Origin: SFWF01 sp045636705
Lineage (GTDB): Bacteria > Bacillota > Clostridia > Oscillospirales > Acutalibacteraceae
Reading direction: 5' to 3'
Length of the DNA stretch: 64,000 nt
Assembly: GCA_045636705.1 (NCBI GenBank)
Contig: JAZTYA010000018.1
Location: forward strand, 28,398 to 92,397
Shown here: piece by piece, positions 8,021 through 16,893 of the stretch
How the letters are laid out: every line of letters begins with the position of its first letter
How positions within the stretch are numbered: position 1 is the stretch's first letter
Notes under the pieces: model-generated
The model's input: the letters and a program-made list of their open reading frames with translations, nothing else
Database searches by the model: none
What the model was told of the DNA's origin: nothing
Made by a program: the position numbers and the translations under genes

Positions 8021-8427
8021 TGAAAACTGTACTTTTTGTGTGCACGGGTAACACCTGCCGAAGCCCTATGGCTGAAGGATATTTAAAATCTAAAAATCTA
8101 AAGGGCGTCAAGGTTTTAAGTCGCGGTATTGCTGCCGACGGTTCTCCTGCTTCAAGCAAAAGTATTACTGCTTTGGAAGATGTGGGAATTGACATTAGCT
8201 CTCACAGGTCGGCAAGACTTACCTTTGAAGATACCGATTTGGCTTCGGTTATTATTTGTATGTCGGCTTCCCATGCCGAGCTTTTAGAGGCCTTGGGTGT
8301 TGATAAACTTAAAATTCATATTTTAGGCGTTGCCGACCCATACGGACAATGTATTAACACATATAGAGACTGCCGTGACGAAATTTTTGCGGCAATCGAT
8401 GAACTGATTGATGACGGTGTAATATGA
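8020..8427 (+). CDS. low-molecular-weight protein phosphatase, probably arginine phosphatase (YwlE-like)
   Basis: A 135-residue LMW-PTP. The P-loop CTGNTCRSPMAE has the nucleophile Cys8, Arg14 and Ser15; ADPYGQ near residue 107 gives the general acid Asp. Thr12 occupies the position that in B. subtilis YwlE (Thr11) favours phosphoarginine over phosphotyrosine; tyrosine phosphatases have Ile or another larger residue there. I therefore infer a protein-arginine phosphatase that reverses McsB marking. No mcsB or clpC is in the window. The start overlaps the polA stop by one base and the stop overlaps rimI by four, so expression is coupled. Confidence 0.8.
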   Translation: MKTVLFVCTGNTCRSPMAEGYLKSKNLKGVKVLSRGIAADGSPASSKSITALEDVGIDISSHRSARLTFEDTDLASVIICMSASHAELLEALGVDKLKIHILGVADPYGQCINTYRDCRDEIFAAIDELIDDGVI

Positions 8428-8846
8428 TTCGTTATTTTAAAGAGGGCGATGAAAGAAAAATCGCCAAAATAGAAAAGGAATGCTTTTCTTCCCCCTGGAG
8501 TGAACAAGCGGTGCTTGACTCTGCTAATTCCGACTGTATTTTTGTGCTTTTTGAGCAAGATGGTGTGATAAAAGGATATGCTGGTCTTCAAATAGTTTTG
8601 GATGAGGGCTATATTACAAACGTTGCCGTAAGTCCTTCTTTTAGACGCCAAGGTGTTGCACGCGCTTTAATGGAAGAACTTCTTAAAAAACTTGATACCC
8701 TTTCCTTTATTTCCCTTGAGGTTAGAGAGTCTAATACTGCCGCAATTAATCTTTACAGCGGTTTAGGGTTTAAAGAAGAAGGCAAAAGAAAAAACTTTTA
8801 CGATGCTCCAAAAGAGGATGCTTTGATTTTGACAAAAAGGAGATAG
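8424..8846 (+). CDS. rimI: ribosomal protein S18-alanine N-acetyltransferase (RimI)
   Basis: A 140-residue GNAT acetyltransferase. The acetyl-CoA loop VSPSFRRQGVARALM holds the R/Q-x2-G-x-A motif, followed by LEVRESNTAAINLYSGLGF, typical of RimI. The family acetylates the N-terminal Ala of S18, and in many bacteria its gene sits next to tsaD, as here (8 bases upstream of it). It overlaps the phosphatase gene by four bases. Other protein substrates are possible in Firmicutes. Confidence 0.85.
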   Translation: MIRYFKEGDERKIAKIEKECFSSPWSEQAVLDSANSDCIFVLFEQDGVIKGYAGLQIVLDEGYITNVAVSPSFRRQGVARALMEELLKKLDTLSFISLEVRESNTAAINLYSGLGFKEEGKRKNFYDAPKEDALILTKRR

Positions 8847-8854
8847 GGTTTTAA

Positions 8855-9874
8855 ATGCTTATTTTGGCTATAGAAACCTCGTGCGATGAAACTGCCGCTG
8901 CCGTAACTCGAAAGCGTGAGGTGCTTTCATCGGTTATAAATACACAGATAGAAGAACATAAAATTTATGGCGGCGTTGTTCCCGAAATTGCTTCAAGAAG
9001 GCACTGTGAAAACATCTCTGCCGTAGTAAACGAAGCCTTAAAGCAGGCAGGGGTTGGTTTTTCTGACCTTGATGCTATTGCGGTTTCCTTTGCGCCGGGA
9101 CTTATTGGCGCTTTGCTCGTTGGAGTGAACTTTGCGAAGGGATTAGCCTTATCCTTAGGCATTCCGCTTATCCCCGTTCACCACTTACGCTCGCATATTG
9201 CGGCAAACTATATAACAAACAAGGAATTAAAACCGCCTTTCTTATGTCTTACCGTTTCGGGTGGAAACAGTCTTATTACGGCGGTAAAGGACTATACCGA
9301 TTTTGAGATTATCGGTGCTACCCGTGATGATGCCGCAGGCGAATGCTTTGACAAGACTGCTCGTGCGATGGGCCTTTCTTATCCCGGTGGAGTAAATCTT
9401 GATAAAATTGCTACTACTGCCGACACGGCCAAATATCCCCTACCCACCCCTAAGGTTTTAGGTTCAAAGTATGATTTCTCATTTTCAGGACTTAAAACGG
9501 CAGTTATAAATATTATTCACAATTTAGAACAAAAGGGTGAAAAACCCGACGTTCCCGTGCTTGCCGCAACAATTAGACAGAAGGTTTCTGACATTTTAAT
9601 AGAAAACACGCTCCTTGCGGCAGAAGATTTAAAGGTTAAAACAATCGCGCTTGCAGGCGGTGTTTCGGCAAACTCGGAGCTTCGCACACGACTAAAACAG
9701 GCTTGCTTGGATAAGGGATATGAGTTTTTCTTGCCCGAGCTTAAATATTGCGGTGATAATGCCGCTATGGTTGGCGTTCAGGCATATTATGAATACCTGT
9801 CGGGTAACGTATCTGATGAAAAACTAAACGCTACCGCTACCCTACCCATTGACTACAATAACAACACAAAGTGA
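8855..9874 (+). CDS. tsaD: tRNA N6-threonylcarbamoyladenosine transferase TsaD
   Basis: A 339-residue ASKHA-fold protein that transfers the threonylcarbamoyl group to A37 of ANN-decoding tRNAs with TsaB and TsaE. The start LAIETSCDETAAAV, the metal-binding His pair in VHHLRSHIAAN, the SGGNS loop, and the C-terminal GGVSANSELR and CGDNAAMVG are all family hallmarks. Length is normal. tsaB and tsaE are not adjacent and must lie elsewhere. AGGAGATAGGG gives a ribosome site. mreB follows after 9 bases. Confidence 0.95.
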   Translation: MLILAIETSCDETAAAVTRKREVLSSVINTQIEEHKIYGGVVPEIASRRHCENISAVVNEALKQAGVGFSDLDAIAVSFAPGLIGALLVGVNFAKGLALSLGIPLIPVHHLRSHIAANYITNKELKPPFLCLTVSGGNSLITAVKDYTDFEIIGATRDDAAGECFDKTARAMGLSYPGGVNLDKIATTADTAKYPLPTPKVLGSKYDFSFSGLKTAVINIIHNLEQKGEKPDVPVLAATIRQKVSDILIENTLLAAEDLKVKTIALAGGVSANSELRTRLKQACLDKGYEFFLPELKYCGDNAAMVGVQAYYEYLSGNVSDEKLNATATLPIDYNNNTK

Positions 9875-9883
9875 GGAAATAAA

Positions 9884-10903
9884 ATGTTTACAAGAGATAT
9901 TGGAATTGACCTTGGTACTGCAAATACTCTTATCTATCTTAAGGGAAAGGGTGTAATCAGTCGTGAGCCCTCGGTCGTGGCATACGACGTTAGAAACGAT
10001 GCGGTTCGTGCCGTTGGCGCAGAGGCAAAACAGATGATAGGCAGAACTCCGGGTTCTATCGTTGCGGTTCGTCCTCTTAAAAACGGCGTTATTGCCGACT
10101 ATGACGTTACTGCCGCAATGCTTAAAAAGTTTATAAAGGTAGCCCTTAAGGGATTTTGGCTTAATCGTGTAAGAGCGGTTATTTGTGTTCCTTCGGGTGT
10201 TACCGAGGTTGAGGTGCGCGCCGTTTACGGTGTTTTAAAACAGGCAGGCGCCACCGAAATTGATATTGTTGAAAAGCCAATGGCAGCAGCAGTTGGCGCC
10301 GCTCTTCCCGTTTGGGACCCCAAGGGTTGTATGATTGCAGATATCGGCGGTGGTACCAGCGAAGTTGCGGTAATTTCTTTAGGCGACATTGTAACTTCAC
10401 AGTCTATTCGTACCGCAGGCGATGATATGGACGAGGCTATCATCAACTATATTCGTAAAAATTACAATCTGCTTATTGGCGAACGCACCGCAGAGAACAT
10501 AAAGCTTGAAATTGGTTCTGCCCTTCCTTATGAAGGCGAAACCTCTATTGAAATCAAGGGAAGAAACCTTCTTGACGGATTACCTAAAAACATAGTTATT
10601 ACCTCTGCCGAGGTCAGAGAGGCGCTAAGTGACACGGTTGAGCTTATTGTTGAAAACATTCACTCAACACTTGAAAAGACTCCGCCTGAGCTTGCCGCAG
10701 ATATTATTGAAAGTGGTATTACTCTAACCGGTGGCGGTTCCCTTCTTCGTGGACTCCCCGAGCTTGTAGCCGAAAGAACAGGAATGCCTGTCAGAGTTTC
10801 GGCTAATCCGATGGATTCGGTTGTTATTGGCGCAGGAAAACGACTTGAGCCCGGTCACGGCTTTGACAATTACGTTTTCCGCAGAGGTAAAAATTACAGA
10901 TAG
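9884..10903 (+). CDS. mreB: rod shape-determining protein MreB/Mbl
   Basis: A 339-residue bacterial actin. GIDLGTANTLIYLKGKG (phosphate 1), ADIGGGTSEVAVISLG (phosphate 2) and TGGGSLLRGLPEL (adenosine) are present, and the usual N-terminal amphipathic start (MFTRDIGIDLG) is near. It polymerises under the membrane and guides the elongation machinery. It is the first of mreB-mreC-mreD-mrdA. Firmicutes may carry several paralogues (MreB, Mbl, MreBH); position beside mreC favours MreB, but Mbl cannot be excluded from sequence alone. Confidence 0.93.
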   Translation: MFTRDIGIDLGTANTLIYLKGKGVISREPSVVAYDVRNDAVRAVGAEAKQMIGRTPGSIVAVRPLKNGVIADYDVTAAMLKKFIKVALKGFWLNRVRAVICVPSGVTEVEVRAVYGVLKQAGATEIDIVEKPMAAAVGAALPVWDPKGCMIADIGGGTSEVAVISLGDIVTSQSIRTAGDDMDEAIINYIRKNYNLLIGERTAENIKLEIGSALPYEGETSIEIKGRNLLDGLPKNIVITSAEVREALSDTVELIVENIHSTLEKTPPELAADIIESGITLTGGGSLLRGLPELVAERTGMPVRVSANPMDSVVIGAGKRLEPGHGFDNYVFRRGKNYR

Positions 10904-10915
10904 GACGTGAACGGC

Positions 10916-11770
10916 TTGAAGTTTTTTCTTCGAAGCAGACAATTTAAGATTTTTCTAATTATTGTTTCGGCTATATTAGCTTTAAGCATAATAGCAGGAA
11001 TTATCGGCAGTTCCATGTCTCCACAAGCTAATCTTATCGGCGCGGTTACCGCTCCCTTTGTTAAGCTTGGAACATCCATTAAAACTGCCTTTAACGACGC
11101 TAGCGACCGTTGGAACAACGGCGAAAAGCTTATGGAAGAAAACAAACAGTTGAAGGAAGAGATTGCCACTCTTCGCGAACAGCTGGTTGATTACCACTCG
11201 GCTATTGCTGACAATAATTTTTATAAAAGCTATCTTAAAATTAAAGACGAAAACCCCGATTTTAAGTTTTGTCCCGCTACGGTTTTGTCCCGTGACCCTG
11301 ACGACGTGTACGGTGGTTTCACCTTAGACGTTGGAACAAATCACGGTGCGCACCTTTACGACCCCGTTATAACCGACGAGGGTTTGGTTGGTTATATTAC
11401 CGAAATCGGTCTTACCACGTCAAAGGTTACAACGATTTTAAGTTCTGCTATTAATTGCGGCGCTTTTGACTCACGTACCAACGACGCCGGCGTTGTAAGC
11501 GGTAACTCTACGGATATCAAAGACGGCAACACAAGATTATTTAACCTTCCGAGAGATTGTTCGGTTGCGGTTGGCGATATTATAGTGACTTCAGGCAGCG
11601 GTGTTTTCCCAAAGAAAATGATTATAGGCACAATAAGTAAGGTAAGTAACGACCCCATAACCTCTTCTCTTTACGCTATCATAACACCTACCGTTGATTT
11701 TGAAGGCTTGCGTAACGTTATGGTTATTACCTCCTTTGACGGACGCGGAAGCGCCCTTTCGGGAGAATAG
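10916..11770 (+). CDS. mreC: rod shape-determining protein MreC
   Basis: About 284 residues: a short cytoplasmic tail, one membrane helix (about residues 9-31), a coiled coil (about 60-95, LMEENKQLKEEIATLREQL), and the periplasm-side double beta-barrel with a VSRDP-like SRDPDDVYGGF segment. MreC links MreB and MreD to PBP2. A GTG at 10907 would extend the frame by three residues but is only two bases from AGGA; the TTG at 10916 has an 11-base spacing and is preferred, though neither is ideal. It immediately follows mreB. Confidence 0.9.
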   Translation: MKFFLRSRQFKIFLIIVSAILALSIIAGIIGSSMSPQANLIGAVTAPFVKLGTSIKTAFNDASDRWNNGEKLMEENKQLKEEIATLREQLVDYHSAIADNNFYKSYLKIKDENPDFKFCPATVLSRDPDDVYGGFTLDVGTNHGAHLYDPVITDEGLVGYITEIGLTTSKVTTILSSAINCGAFDSRTNDAGVVSGNSTDIKDGNTRLFNLPRDCSVAVGDIIVTSGSGVFPKKMIIGTISKVSNDPITSSLYAIITPTVDFEGLRNVMVITSFDGRGSALSGE

Positions 11771-11774
11771 GCTT

Positions 11775-12275
11775 ATGAACAAAAACAAAAAAAGATTTAT
11801 TAACGCCTATTTGAATTTATTTTTAATTTTAAGCCTGTTTATGCTAAGAACGTCAGGACTCCTGACCCTTAATATCGGTCAGATATCTCCTATTATTCTG
11901 TTGCCCTTAGTAGTCGCTATTTCAATGTTTTTTGGCGAATGGTACGGCGCAGCAGCCGGATTCTTGGTAGGACTGCTTATGGACACTACGACCTTAGGCT
12001 CTTCGATTTTTAATACCATTTGCATTATGCTTATAGGTCTTGTTTGCGGAGTGGCGGCTAATTTTTATTTGAATAAGAATATTAAATCTGCCCTTGCTTT
12101 ATCCTCTTGTGCCAGTTTTTGTTATTACCTGTTAAAATTCTTGTTTCTCTACGTTTTAGCGCAAAACAAGGTTGACGGACAGCTTTTTGCAAACTATTTA
12201 TTACCCAGTGTTTTTTACACGGCGTTATTTATTATTCCATTTTATTTTTTAGAAAGAAAACTTAAAGATTTATAA
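11775..12275 (+). CDS. mreD: rod shape-determining protein MreD
   Basis: A 166-residue integral membrane protein with about five helices and a FGEWYGAAAGFLVGLLMD segment typical of MreD. It sits in the elongasome with MreC and PBP2. The ATG at 11775 lies 4 bases after the mreC stop with GGGAGAA inside the mreC end as ribosome site; a longer in-frame opening into mreC is not needed. The gene is placed between mreC and mrdA, where MreD always lies in this cluster. Confidence 0.88.
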   Translation: MNKNKKRFINAYLNLFLILSLFMLRTSGLLTLNIGQISPIILLPLVVAISMFFGEWYGAAAGFLVGLLMDTTTLGSSIFNTICIMLIGLVCGVAANFYLNKNIKSALALSSCASFCYYLLKFLFLYVLAQNKVDGQLFANYLLPSVFYTALFIIPFYFLERKLKDL

Positions 12276-12300
12276 AATTAACCGTTAAGGAGTGTTATTT

Positions 12301-14283
12301 TTGCCATTCAAAAAAAGCGTGCACAAGCGAATAAACCTATTGGCGATTTTTTTGGCTGTTATAATGCTTCTGTATTCGGTAAGAATTTTTTCTCTTCAGA
12401 TTGCTAATGCCGAGATTTATCTTGAACAGGCGGCAGGCATTTCACGATATACTGCGACCATTAAAGCTCAGAGAGGAGAAATTCTTGACCGTTACGGAAG
12501 AGAAATTGCAGTTAATCGTGAAGGCTACAACATTGTTTTTAATCGTGCTTACATTGATATAGAGAAAATTAATTCTACCATTTTAAAATTAACAAACCTT
12601 TTAAAAGAAAAGAAGGCTTCTTGGGTGGATAATCTGCCCTTAACTACCGAAAAGCCCTACTCCTTTACCGACGACTCTGCGGCGGTTAGCAAGATGATAT
12701 CGGCCTTAGGCCTCGCTCACTATGCTACGGCAGACGACTGCTTCTCTGCCATGGTCAAAAAGTATGAGCTTGAAAGTTTTGACCACAAAACTCAGCGCAG
12801 ACTTATGGGTGTCAGATACTCTATGCAGATTGCCGAGTTTTCGGTTGCAAACGCTTACACACTGGCTGAGGACGTTTCTTCTGAAATTATGCAGATAGTT
12901 TTGGAATCGGGCTTTATGCTCGACGGCGTTTCGGTTGATGTGGTACCCTTTAGAGAATATGTCAAGGGCGACCTTGCTCCTCATATAATCGGTACTGTCG
13001 GTCTTATTGATGCAGAGGAATGGGAAACCTACAAAGATAAGGGTTACTCATATAACGATAAGGTTGGTAAAAGCGGAATTGAAAAGTTAGCAGAAGAGTA
13101 TTTGCACGGCACCGACGGACAGATTACCTACCGTATTGATGCCCACGGCAACATTCTTTCACGCGAGGTTACAAAGCAACCTATTTCGGGTAAAACTATC
13201 GTACTTAATTTAGACAAAAAAATTCAGTCTATAACACAGGATGCCCTTAAAGAAACCATTGTTAACCTTCAGTCGCAAGGCGGCTCGGTTACGGGTGGTG
13301 CCGCCGTTATGATGAACATCAAAAACGGAGAAATTTACACCGCCGCTACCTATCCTTCTTACGACCTTTCAACCTATACTGAAAACTATAAGGAATTAGC
13401 CTCAGACACAAAGGGACTTCCCCTCACAAACCGCGCTTTTAACGGAATTTATCCACCCGGTTCTACCGTAAAGCCGGTTGTAGCTGTTGCCGCTTTGGAA
13501 AATGGTCACTTGGTTGAGGATGAACACGTCGTTTGTCTTCAAACCTATAGATATTTTGCCGACTACCAACCTAACTGTATGCATAGGCACGGAAGTATTG
13601 GTCTTAAAACCGCGCTTTCTAAATCCTGCAACTATTTCTTCTTTGAAATGGGTAAACGTGTAGGTATTACCACCATGACCGATTACTTTAAGAAGTTTGG
13701 CCTGGGAGAAGACAGCGGAATAGCATTGAATGCAAGCACGGGACTTTTGATAAACCCTGAATCTGACGGACTTGGCGGTAACACCTTGCAGACCGCTATC
13801 GGTCAGATGAACGCCTTCACTCCGCTTCAGTTGGCGGTTTACGTTTCTACCCTTGCAAACGAGGGCACAAGATACAGCGCAGAGCTTATAAATCGTGTTG
13901 TTTCGTACGATATGAGTGATATTTACAAAACCTTTAGTGCTACTACAATGGAAACTATTGAAATAACCGACGAAACCATTGCCGCGGTTAAGGAAGGTAT
14001 GCTATCGGTTACCGAGGACGGTACAGGTAGTACTGTATTTAAAACCTACCCTATTAAGGTTGGCGGTAAAACAGGTACTTCTCAGGTTGAAGGCAAGGCA
14101 GACCACTCGGTGTTTATTGCTTTTGCTCCCTTTGATAATCCTGAAATTGCTATCTCGGTTGTTTTGGAGCACGGCTCATCGGGATATGCTACTACATCGG
14201 TTGCAAAGGCTATGCTTGACGCCTACTTTTTTGCCGATGAGGTAACCCTTGATACAACTAAACCTTTTGAGGTTCTTAACTGA
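12301..14283 (+). CDS. mrdA: penicillin-binding protein 2 (elongation transpeptidase)
   Basis: About 660 residues: an N-terminal membrane helix (about 14-35), a dimerisation domain starting at AQRGEILDRYGRE, and a transpeptidase domain with the active-site Ser388 in PPGSTVK, SxN in SKSCNYFF, and KTG in GGKTGTSQ. It cross-links peptidoglycan during rod elongation. AAGGAG at 12287-12292 sits 8 bases before a TTG at 12301, so I choose that start over the GTG at 12292, which overlaps the ribosome site. RodA, its usual partner, is not in this cluster. Confidence 0.93.
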   Translation: MPFKKSVHKRINLLAIFLAVIMLLYSVRIFSLQIANAEIYLEQAAGISRYTATIKAQRGEILDRYGREIAVNREGYNIVFNRAYIDIEKINSTILKLTNLLKEKKASWVDNLPLTTEKPYSFTDDSAAVSKMISALGLAHYATADDCFSAMVKKYELESFDHKTQRRLMGVRYSMQIAEFSVANAYTLAEDVSSEIMQIVLESGFMLDGVSVDVVPFREYVKGDLAPHIIGTVGLIDAEEWETYKDKGYSYNDKVGKSGIEKLAEEYLHGTDGQITYRIDAHGNILSREVTKQPISGKTIVLNLDKKIQSITQDALKETIVNLQSQGGSVTGGAAVMMNIKNGEIYTAATYPSYDLSTYTENYKELASDTKGLPLTNRAFNGIYPPGSTVKPVVAVAALENGHLVEDEHVVCLQTYRYFADYQPNCMHRHGSIGLKTALSKSCNYFFFEMGKRVGITTMTDYFKKFGLGEDSGIALNASTGLLINPESDGLGGNTLQTAIGQMNAFTPLQLAVYVSTLANEGTRYSAELINRVVSYDMSDIYKTFSATTMETIEITDETIAAVKEGMLSVTEDGTGSTVFKTYPIKVGGKTGTSQVEGKADHSVFIAFAPFDNPEIAISVVLEHGSSGYATTSVAKAMLDAYFFADEVTLDTTKPFEVLN

Positions 14284-14290
14284 TATATAA

Positions 14291-14319
14291 TTGACAAATT
14301 TGTCATTTTATGGTACATT
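14291..14319 (+). promoter_or_regulatory. minD promoter with a palindrome over the -35
   Basis: TTGACA (14291-14296), 17-base spacer, TACATT (14314-14319). A perfect 14-base palindrome, TGACAAATTTGTCA (14292-14305), covers most of the -35 and the start of the spacer, a position where a dimeric repressor would block polymerase. Confidence 0.7.
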
Positions 14320-14354
14320 TATCAAGTAAAAAATTTATATTTTAGAGGCTTTAA

Positions 14355-15086
14355 ATGAATAAGATTATTGCCGTTACCTCCGGAAAAGGAGGCACAGGAA
14401 AATCGACATTTAGCATAGGTTTGGCTTTAGCCCTTAGAAACGAAGGCAAAAAAATTCTTATGATTGATATGGATTTAGGTCTTCGTTGCCTTGATTTGCT
14501 TTTAGGGGTTGATGAAAAGGTTGTTTTCGACCTTTCGGACGCTCTTTCGGGCAAGTCTTTTAAAAGCGTCGTTCTCTCTTCACAAAAATATCCGGGAATC
14601 GACCTTGTTCCCGCTCCAAATGACACCACTCCCCTTTCGGCAGATGCTTTTGGAGATTTTGTTGAGAAGGTTTCGAAGCTTTATGACGTAGTTATTGTTG
14701 ATTTCCCTGCAGGTGCAGACTTTACGCTATATGGCAAGCTTCCCCTTTCAACCACCTTTATTTGTGTATGTAATCCTAATCCGATATCGGTAAGGGATAC
14801 AGCCTCGGTAGGTTCCGGGCTTCGCGCCTTAAATCGCGACGGCTTGCTTGTGGTAAATAAATATGATTACTATTGCATAAAGAACTCGGTCTTTGGTTCG
14901 CTCGACGACCTTATTGACCTTTCAGGCTTTAGACTTTTAGGAATAATTCCCTTAAGTTATAACCTTGACGTTGCTTTTTACGGTGGTTACTTCCCCGTAA
15001 AATCAAAAGAGTTTAAAGCTTATAAAAGAATCGCTAAACGCCTTTTGGGAGAAAGCGTTGCTATCCCGAAGCTAAAGAAAATTTAA
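14355..15086 (+). CDS. minD: MinD-like ATPase without MinC/MinE partners
   Basis: A 243-residue ParA/MinD ATPase with the deviant Walker A SGKGGTGKST, the MinD-type DMDLGLRCLDLLLG and the switch VDFPAGAD. MinD binds the membrane as an ATP dimer and recruits the division inhibitor MinC. MinC, MinE and RodA genes, usual neighbours in clostridia, are missing here: minD lies directly between mrdA and mgsA. The C-terminus ends in ESVAIPKLKKI, shorter than the usual amphipathic membrane-targeting helix, so membrane binding may be weak or different. It has its own promoter 35 bases upstream. Confidence 0.85.
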   Translation: MNKIIAVTSGKGGTGKSTFSIGLALALRNEGKKILMIDMDLGLRCLDLLLGVDEKVVFDLSDALSGKSFKSVVLSSQKYPGIDLVPAPNDTTPLSADAFGDFVEKVSKLYDVVIVDFPAGADFTLYGKLPLSTTFICVCNPNPISVRDTASVGSGLRALNRDGLLVVNKYDYYCIKNSVFGSLDDLIDLSGFRLLGIIPLSYNLDVAFYGGYFPVKSKEFKAYKRIAKRLLGESVAIPKLKKI

Positions 15087-15133
15087 ACTGTAATTTAAAC
15101 TTTGTTTTTGTTATTTTAAAAAGGAGTAAAAAG

Positions 15134-15538
15134 ATGAACATTGCACTTATCGCACACGACGCTAAAAAGGAACTTATGGTTCAGTTTTGTATTGCTTATT
15201 GCGGCATTTTAAGCCGTCACACCCTATTTGCTACCGGCACTACAGGAAAAATGGTGTCTGAGGCTACCGGCCTTGACATTATGTCTTTTTTAAGCGGCGA
15301 ACACGGTGGCGCTCAGCAGATTGCTTCTCGTATCGGCTGTGATGAGATTGATATGTTGCTTTTATTCCGCGACCCGCTAAATCCAAAACCAAACGAGCCT
15401 GATGAAAATGCGCTACTCCGTCTTTGTGATATACATCAGGTGCCGGTTGCTACAAACATTGCAACTGCAGAGGTGCTTATCCACGGACTTGAGCGTGGCG
15501 ACCTTGACTGGCGCGAAATTATAAACCCAAAAAAATAA
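15134..15538 (+). CDS. mgsA: methylglyoxal synthase
   Basis: A 134-residue enzyme converting dihydroxyacetone phosphate to methylglyoxal and phosphate, a relief valve for phosphate-starved glycolysis. IALIAHDAKK, the phosphate loop TGTTGK, SGEHGGAQQIA and FRDPLNPKPNEPD carry the conserved substrate-binding and catalytic Asp residues. Length is normal. It follows minD by 47 bases with AAGGAGTAAAAAG as ribosome site; this neighbourhood with the mre/min genes is conserved in clostridia. Confidence 0.94.
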   Translation: MNIALIAHDAKKELMVQFCIAYCGILSRHTLFATGTTGKMVSEATGLDIMSFLSGEHGGAQQIASRIGCDEIDMLLLFRDPLNPKPNEPDENALLRLCDIHQVPVATNIATAEVLIHGLERGDLDWREIINPKK

Positions 15539-15565
15539 ATTTTAAGGCTACTTTTAGGTGATAAA

Positions 15566-16855
15566 ATGAGTGAAATTAACAAGGCTCCTCGTGGTACTAA
15601 CGATATTTTGCCCGAGGAAAGTTATAAATGGCAAACTGTTGAAAAAAGGCTAATGGAAACTGCGAGCCTTTTTGGATTTAAGGAAATTCGTGTGCCTGTT
15701 TTTGAGCATACCGAAGTTTTCACTAAAAACGTAGGCGATACTACCGACGTGGTTCAAAAGGAAATGTACACCTTTAAAGACAAGGGTGACCGTTCTATTA
15801 CCCTTCGTCCCGAATTTACCGCAGGTGTTATCCGCAGCATTATCGAACATTCCTTGACCGCTAACGCTTTACCCGTAAAGGTTTGCTACTGTGGTGGGTG
15901 CTATCGTTATGAAAAGCCTCAGGCAGGCCGTCTTCGTGAATTCCATCAGTTTGGCGTTGAGTGCATCGGTGCCGCATCTCCTGCAGCAGATGCAGAGGTT
16001 ATTTCTTTAGCAAGTTCTCTGCTTGGCAGTCTTCAGATAAATAAGATTTCTCTTGAAATCAACTCTATCGGTTGTAAAACCTGCAGACAAAAATATCACG
16101 ATGCCCTAAAGGCATATTTTAGTGCAAATAGTGATAAGCTTTGCGGCACTTGTAACGAAAGACTTGAGCGCAATCCAATGCGCATTCTTGACTGTAAATC
16201 TCCCGTTTGCAGTGAGATTGCAAAGAATGCTCCTATTATGCTTGATTTCCTTTGCGACGAGTGTTCTGCTCATTTTGAAGGCGTTAAAAAGCATCTTGAT
16301 GCTATGGATATAACCTATACTGTTAATCCTCGTATCGTTCGCGGTCTTGACTATTACACTCGCACCGTGTTTGAGTTTATATCAGGAGATATCGGCGCAC
16401 AGGCAACCGTTTGCGGTGGCGGAAGATATGACGGCCTTTTAGAGCAGATGGGTGGAGGAGAACTTCCCGCTTTAGGCTTTGCTATGGGTGTTGAAAGACT
16501 GCTTATGGTTATGGAAGCCGCAGGCGTTTCCTTGCCAAAAGTCGCTTCTTGCGATATTTACATTGCTCCTATGGGCGATGCCGCAACCCTAAAGGCTGCT
16601 GCCGTTTGCGCAAAACTCAGAGAAGAGGGATTTGAAGCCTTAACCGACGTTGTTGGTCGCGGTCTTAAAGCGCAGATGAGATATGCTAATAAAATCGGCG
16701 CTCTTTATACTATAGTTCTTGGCGATAACGAACTTGAGAGCGGTATTGTTAATCTTAAATGTATGGCCGACGGCAGCGTAAAGGAAATTAAACTTGAAAA
16801 TATAGTTGATGAACTTTACTCAGCAAGAATACAAAATCTCACAGAAAATATTTAA
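15566..16855 (+). CDS. hisS: histidine--tRNA ligase
   Basis: A 429-residue class II synthetase. Motif 1 lies around LRPEFTAGVIRS, motif 2 around YRYEKPQAGRLREFHQFGVE, the histidine-specific RGLDYYTRTVFE is complete, and motif 3 is GGGRYDGLLEQMGG...GFAMGVERL. The C-terminal anticodon-binding domain spans about 330-429. It ends the plus-strand run, followed at once by a terminator. Confidence 0.96.
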   Translation: MSEINKAPRGTNDILPEESYKWQTVEKRLMETASLFGFKEIRVPVFEHTEVFTKNVGDTTDVVQKEMYTFKDKGDRSITLRPEFTAGVIRSIIEHSLTANALPVKVCYCGGCYRYEKPQAGRLREFHQFGVECIGAASPAADAEVISLASSLLGSLQINKISLEINSIGCKTCRQKYHDALKAYFSANSDKLCGTCNERLERNPMRILDCKSPVCSEIAKNAPIMLDFLCDECSAHFEGVKKHLDAMDITYTVNPRIVRGLDYYTRTVFEFISGDIGAQATVCGGGRYDGLLEQMGGGELPALGFAMGVERLLMVMEAAGVSLPKVASCDIYIAPMGDAATLKAAAVCAKLREEGFEALTDVVGRGLKAQMRYANKIGALYTIVLGDNELESGIVNLKCMADGSVKEIKLENIVDELYSARIQNLTENI

Positions 16856-16860
16856 AGCTA

Positions 16861-16892
16861 AAGACCCGTATGAAAATTCATACGGGTCTTTT
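16861..16892. terminator. terminator between hisS and spoIID
   Basis: AAGACCCGTATGAA and TTCATACGGGTCTT form a 14-bp stem with a two-base loop, followed by a run of Ts on the plus strand; As on the other side let it also end spoIID transcripts. Confidence 0.9.
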
Positions 16893-16893
16893 T

